Origin: a virus
DNA length: 22,295 nucleotides
Direction: 5' to 3' (one strand)
Virus record (IMG/VR): IMGVR_UViG_3300011115_000477
Span: 1-22,295 of that record
Made by a program: the position numbers and the translations under genes. Below, piece by piece: positions 19,538-22,295 of the stretch. The notes below the pieces were generated by a model that saw nothing but the letters and a program-made list of their open reading frames with translations, did not search any database and had not been told where the DNA came from. Position 1 is the first letter of the stretch, and every line of letters begins with the position of its first letter.

Positions 19538-19924
19538 TTAGGACTCCATTTCGCTGTCGTACTCAGCAACCATGTTACGCATGCCTTTTTCGTCCATGGG
19601 GCCTTCCTTTTCCATACCCTTATCCTCGTACTCAGCGGGCATGCCGTTCACGCTTTTGATCTCAACGTAAGCCTCACCGTTTTCGAGCTTCTTGAGAACG
19701 CCCCGAACTTCCTGTAGGACAATTTCATCACCAACCTCGGGAGAAGCCTGTTGGCCATCTTCCGTATCAGTGGAAAGAGCCTCGACTGGAATCGCAATCA
19801 TTGGCGCATTGTTGTCAGCCTCATCACATCCGCAAGCGGAATGAGAAGGGGCACCACCGATTTCTCGATGATGCCCCTTTGGGCCGACGGCAATCACCAT
19901 GATGGTGGCCGTCTTAGGTCTCAT
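19538..19924 (-). CDS. Hypothetical acidic protein downstream of capsid (128 aa)
   Basis: A 128-residue protein starting at ATG 19924 two bases after the capsid stop codon. Residues about 15-38 are Gly/His/Cys-rich (KGHHREIGGAPSHSACGCDE). The core, about 42-95, has MIAIPVEALS, EVGDEIVLQEVRGVLKKLEN and AYVEIKSVNG, a compact beta pattern. The C-terminus is very acidic with several Met (EDKGMEKEGPMDEKGMRN). The 'vGD.v.l...G.v..le.g.ayVe...vNg' core occurs, as I recall, in small proteins next to capsids of gut and freshwater phages. The role is unknown. A capsid-stabilising or decoration protein is possible. Confidence 0.55.
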   Translation of the reverse strand: MRPKTATIMVIAVGPKGHHREIGGAPSHSACGCDEADNNAPMIAIPVEALSTDTEDGQQASPEVGDEIVLQEVRGVLKKLENGEAYVEIKSVNGMPAEYEDKGMEKEGPMDEKGMRNMVAEYDSEMES

Positions 19925-19925
19925 A

Positions 19926-21080
19926 TTACAGCGTGGTAGAGGTCTTAGTACGATGCACCAAGTACCAAGTAGGATTGGCAGTGGAGCCGGTGTTACCAGC
20001 GGCCAAACGCAGAGCGGCGAAGTACAGCTTCACACCAACGGTGACGAGCTGGTTCAACGGATCGCTCTTGTCGGGGGTATCGGTGATCACAACCTTCGGG
20101 GACAACGGATCATCACCGGTCAAAGCAGGGATACCAAAGGACTCGTTACCGAAGAAGAACGAGGCGATGATGTCCTTGCTGACCGCCAGACCGCCACCCG
20201 CGGCGGAAGCCTGATAGATGAACTCGTCAGCCGCAGTACCGGAGCCAGTGCTGACAAATGAGTTAGTCTGAGTGACAACGCGGCAACCGTAGATGGAACC
20301 CACCTCGCCCTTGTAGAACGGGGTACCCTTGTTGCCGTAGTTAGAAGCGTTCAACCAATCGGCATCGCGCATCAAATCACGAGTAACACGAGGATCGGTC
20401 GCAAGGACGTAGCCGCCATTGATCATCGGAGCGCGGTTACGCTTCAGGCGGGTCATGGAATCAAGGACAGCCGAAGCGGTCATCGTGGCATCAGCAGCGG
20501 TAGTCGCGCTGTTCAAACCCGAGAACGTCTGAGTGGTCAACGTAGCGGGGTTTCCGTACACCTTAATACCGCCGGAAGAAGCGGCAGTGTTACAAGCATC
20601 CGAGTTATCGAACGTACCACCACCCTCAGCGGCGGAACCGATAGATGAACCACTGGCGGTGAGGTTGGAGCCAACCAGGGTGTTACGGATAACCGAGTCA
20701 ACCCAGAGAGCCATATCCAGACCGGAGGTCTTGGTGGCCTGCTGGAGCGAGTTGAACAGGTCCGTAGCGCGGAGGATGTCGGTCAATCCGATTACCTGAC
20801 CGTACTGAGCGAGCGACTTGCTGAGGCTGTTGAGAACAAGAGAACGGTAGCTACCGGAGCTGATAGGAGTACCTTCAGAACTGATGGCCTGGACACCAGC
20901 GACGCTCGGCGCACCGAAGCGGAACATCGTGATGGCCTTGTTACCATTGTTCTTGGGAATCGGAGCCTTCATGGAGAACTGATCAAGAATCGTCTCCTGT
21001 TGGACGATTGAGAGCAGCTCCTTGCTGAAGAAGTTCTGGAACTGACTGGTAAGTGTGGTTGAAGTAGTAATGCCTGCCAT
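19926..21080 (-). CDS. Major capsid protein, N4-gp56 family-like
   Basis: A 384-residue HK97-fold capsid subunit of the N4-gp56 type. Features include N-terminal LTSQFQNFFSKELLSIVQQE and IPKNNGNKAITMFRFG, SEGTPISSGSYRSLVLNSLS, YGQVIGLTDILRATDLF (the 'GQ.i..sd' helix), and a Gly/Ser/Thr-rich middle. The conserved NGGYVLATDPRVTRDLMRDADW, IYGCRVVTQTNSFVS and SFFFGNESFGIPALTGDD follow. The length fits this family (about 330-420). It is preceded by the scaffold-like gene after a short A/C-rich gap, CAACCACAACTAAAAT, without a Shine-Dalgarno, which is notable for what should be the most highly expressed gene. The assignment is by motif memory. Confidence 0.85.
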   Translation of the reverse strand: MAGITTSTTLTSQFQNFFSKELLSIVQQETILDQFSMKAPIPKNNGNKAITMFRFGAPSVAGVQAISSEGTPISSGSYRSLVLNSLSKSLAQYGQVIGLTDILRATDLFNSLQQATKTSGLDMALWVDSVIRNTLVGSNLTASGSSIGSAAEGGGTFDNSDACNTAASSGGIKVYGNPATLTTQTFSGLNSATTAADATMTASAVLDSMTRLKRNRAPMINGGYVLATDPRVTRDLMRDADWLNASNYGNKGTPFYKGEVGSIYGCRVVTQTNSFVSTGSGTAADEFIYQASAAGGGLAVSKDIIASFFFGNESFGIPALTGDDPLSPKVVITDTPDKSDPLNQLVTVGVKLYFAALRLAAGNTGSTANPTWYLVHRTKTSTTL

Positions 21081-21098
21081 ATTTTAGTTGTGGTTGTG

Positions 21099-22055
21099 CT
21101 ATTGGTTGCTTTCCCGGTCGAACTCTCTTGTCGCCCTCATAAGGGCCTCCCTTTGCTCCTTCTGGGATAGCTTGGAAAAATCCTTTTCCTCTGCTTTGAG
21201 TTGTCCTGCCGGAACGCTTTTACCAATGGCGGTCTTCTGCTGGAGCTTATTGAGCTGTTCTTTCAGAGCTTTATTCTCGGCTTCTACAGACTGATATCGA
21301 CCCGCAGTATCTTGGAGCTTCATCAATTCTACCGCATGGGCCAACCCATTTGGCAGCGTTGTTAAAATCGGAATGCGCTGCAACAACTCAACCGTTCGCT
21401 TGTACTCGTTACTGGACTGATCCTTCAGCCAAGTCTCCTTCTCGGACAACTTGTTGAAATTATCTGCCCAAGTCTTTGTAAAGCGTTCCTGCTGAACCTG
21501 CTGCTGCCTCACACTCACGCTTTTACGGACGCCATCAGCCTTAGCTCGCGCTGCCTTGGCCAACTGAGAGTCACCATCCGCATCGAATTCCTTGGCCGCA
21601 GCCTCGTAATCCTCCGCAGTGTAACCCTTCTCGTCCCGAAAAGAATTGGTATCGGCAACACTGGATTGCTCCCGTTGCTTGCTCCATTCCTCCCGTTCAC
21701 GCCTCACCGCCTCGCGCTCAGCCCTGATGGCCTCCTTCTCAGCGTTGATTTGTTCCCAGGTCTTGGTCTTTCGATTCTGATCCTGGGCGAATTTGCTCTT
21801 CTGATCCTTCGGCTTCTCCTCCTTCTGCTTGGCCTTTGAATCGTTCTCTGACTTGCTGCTCGTGCCTACATCCTCTTGCTCGCCACCATCAACCTCTTTA
21901 CTGGCACTCCTCTCATTGGAGGAATCTTGCTCAACCGAAGCTGACTCGTTTTTATTTTGAGTCTGCTCCCGTGGTTGGCTGTCGATATCGACACCAGCAT
22001 CGTGATCATTGGCCAAAGCGAGCATCGCATCGGCACTCATTGTTTCATCTGACAT
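21099..22055 (-). CDS. Scaffold-like coiled-coil protein (318 aa)
   Basis: A 318-residue protein, start ATG 22055 (the reading from 22103 has a less likely N-terminus). Residues about 25-105 are highly charged and Ser/Asn/Gln-rich (for example SKSENDSKAKQKEEKPKDQK), presumably disordered. A long coiled coil with AEKEAIRAEREAVRREREEW follows. A second helical part near residues 240-270 ends in VEAENKALKEQLNKLQQK, and the C-terminus is basic and Gln-rich (LSQKEQREALMRATREFDRE). Low-complexity acidic N-terminus plus coiled coils immediately before the capsid gene is the standard picture of a phage scaffolding protein, which guides capsid assembly and then leaves. No protease motif is seen. Confidence 0.75.
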   Translation of the reverse strand: MSDETMSADAMLALANDHDAGVDIDSQPREQTQNKNESASVEQDSSNERSASKEVDGGEQEDVGTSSKSENDSKAKQKEEKPKDQKSKFAQDQNRKTKTWEQINAEKEAIRAEREAVRREREEWSKQREQSSVADTNSFRDEKGYTAEDYEAAAKEFDADGDSQLAKAARAKADGVRKSVSVRQQQVQQERFTKTWADNFNKLSEKETWLKDQSSNEYKRTVELLQRIPILTTLPNGLAHAVELMKLQDTAGRYQSVEAENKALKEQLNKLQQKTAIGKSVPAGQLKAEEKDFSKLSQKEQREALMRATREFDRESNQ

Positions 22056-22111
22056 ATTGTGCTTATATTCGTTTGCTGGTCCGCACAGACGCAGCAACCG
22101 CAACTTTGATC

Positions 22112-22295
22112 CTATGTGTTCGTGGCAGAATCTGGATCATCTTCCTGCCCCGTAATTGATTCCTGATCGGCCATCATCTCGATGACCTTCACAAGACTGG
22201 CCTGACCCATTGCAAATCCAGAGGAATATTGCAAATGGTTTCTGTCCGTTATAGCAGAAGCGTTCTGCATAAGAACAGTATTCAGGAGAGCGTCC
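22112..22295 (-). CDS. 3' end of an unknown protein upstream of the scaffold
   Basis: Sixty codons remain before TAG at 22114-22112. The start lies beyond the right edge. The residues include LNTVLMQNASAITDRNHLQY, SSGFAMGQASLVKVIEMMAD and an acidic end, EDDPDSATNT. Helical, with no recognisable domain. In podoviruses the portal gene or a small post-portal gene usually lies here, so it may be the portal C-terminus or a separate protein. The sequence alone cannot decide. It is followed by about 56 bases without a gene before the scaffold start. Confidence 0.55.
   Translation of the reverse strand, partial: DALLNTVLMQNASAITDRNHLQYSSGFAMGQASLVKVIEMMADQESITGQEDDPDSATNT

Overview
The window looks like part of a tailed-phage genome (or a prophage copied from one). 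Every gene I can support lies on the minus strand, so the window is transcribed from its right end (base 22295) to its left end. Coding density is nearly complete: the longest stretch without a gene is about 85 bases (3097-3181). The virion genes point to a short-tailed, podovirus-like particle. They comprise a scaffold-like coiled-coil protein, a major capsid protein resembling the N4-gp56 family, a tail-hub/nozzle-like beta-rich protein, and a set of large Gly/Ala/Gln-rich proteins of the internal-virion/ejection type. No tape measure, sheath, integrase, terminase or tRNA is visible. The host cannot be named. A probable small lipoprotein mildly favours a Gram-negative host. Ribosome-binding sites are mixed: some genes have clear GGAGG/AGGAG, while several major ones have none and instead an A/C-rich leader.

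Layout in transcription order (right to left). (1) 22295-18775, head genes: the 3' end of an unknown protein, scaffold, capsid, then four small head-region proteins. (2) 18773-16767: fibre protein 1, a 123-residue Cys-containing protein, then a tightly coupled string of five very small genes. Two of these encode membrane proteins and one a probable lipoprotein, so this is a candidate lysis cassette. Three of the five are shorter than 60 codons and easy to miss. (3) 16765-12819: fibre protein 2 with 23-residue repeats, a neck/adaptor candidate and the large tail-hub protein. (4) 12822-5404: a small GNAT-like protein and five probable ejection or virion-associated proteins, ending with an 881-residue protein.

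(5) Only about 50 bases further on, with no terminator seen, begins a recombination/replication module. It holds a small excisionase-type HTH protein, RecT-like annealase, RecE/exonuclease VIII-like nuclease, a DUF669-like (possible ssDNA-binding) protein, an SF2 helicase, a 46-residue membrane protein and a RuvC-like resolvase. Together these could process a DNA end, anneal it, unwind and resolve the joint. A perfect 10-bp GC-rich hairpin separates the DUF669-like gene from the helicase. (6) 1408-1: a chain of six small unknown genes linked by four-base ATGA or GTGA overlaps, running off the left edge.

Gene names rest on recognising motifs and family character from memory of protein sequences. 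No database search was possible.
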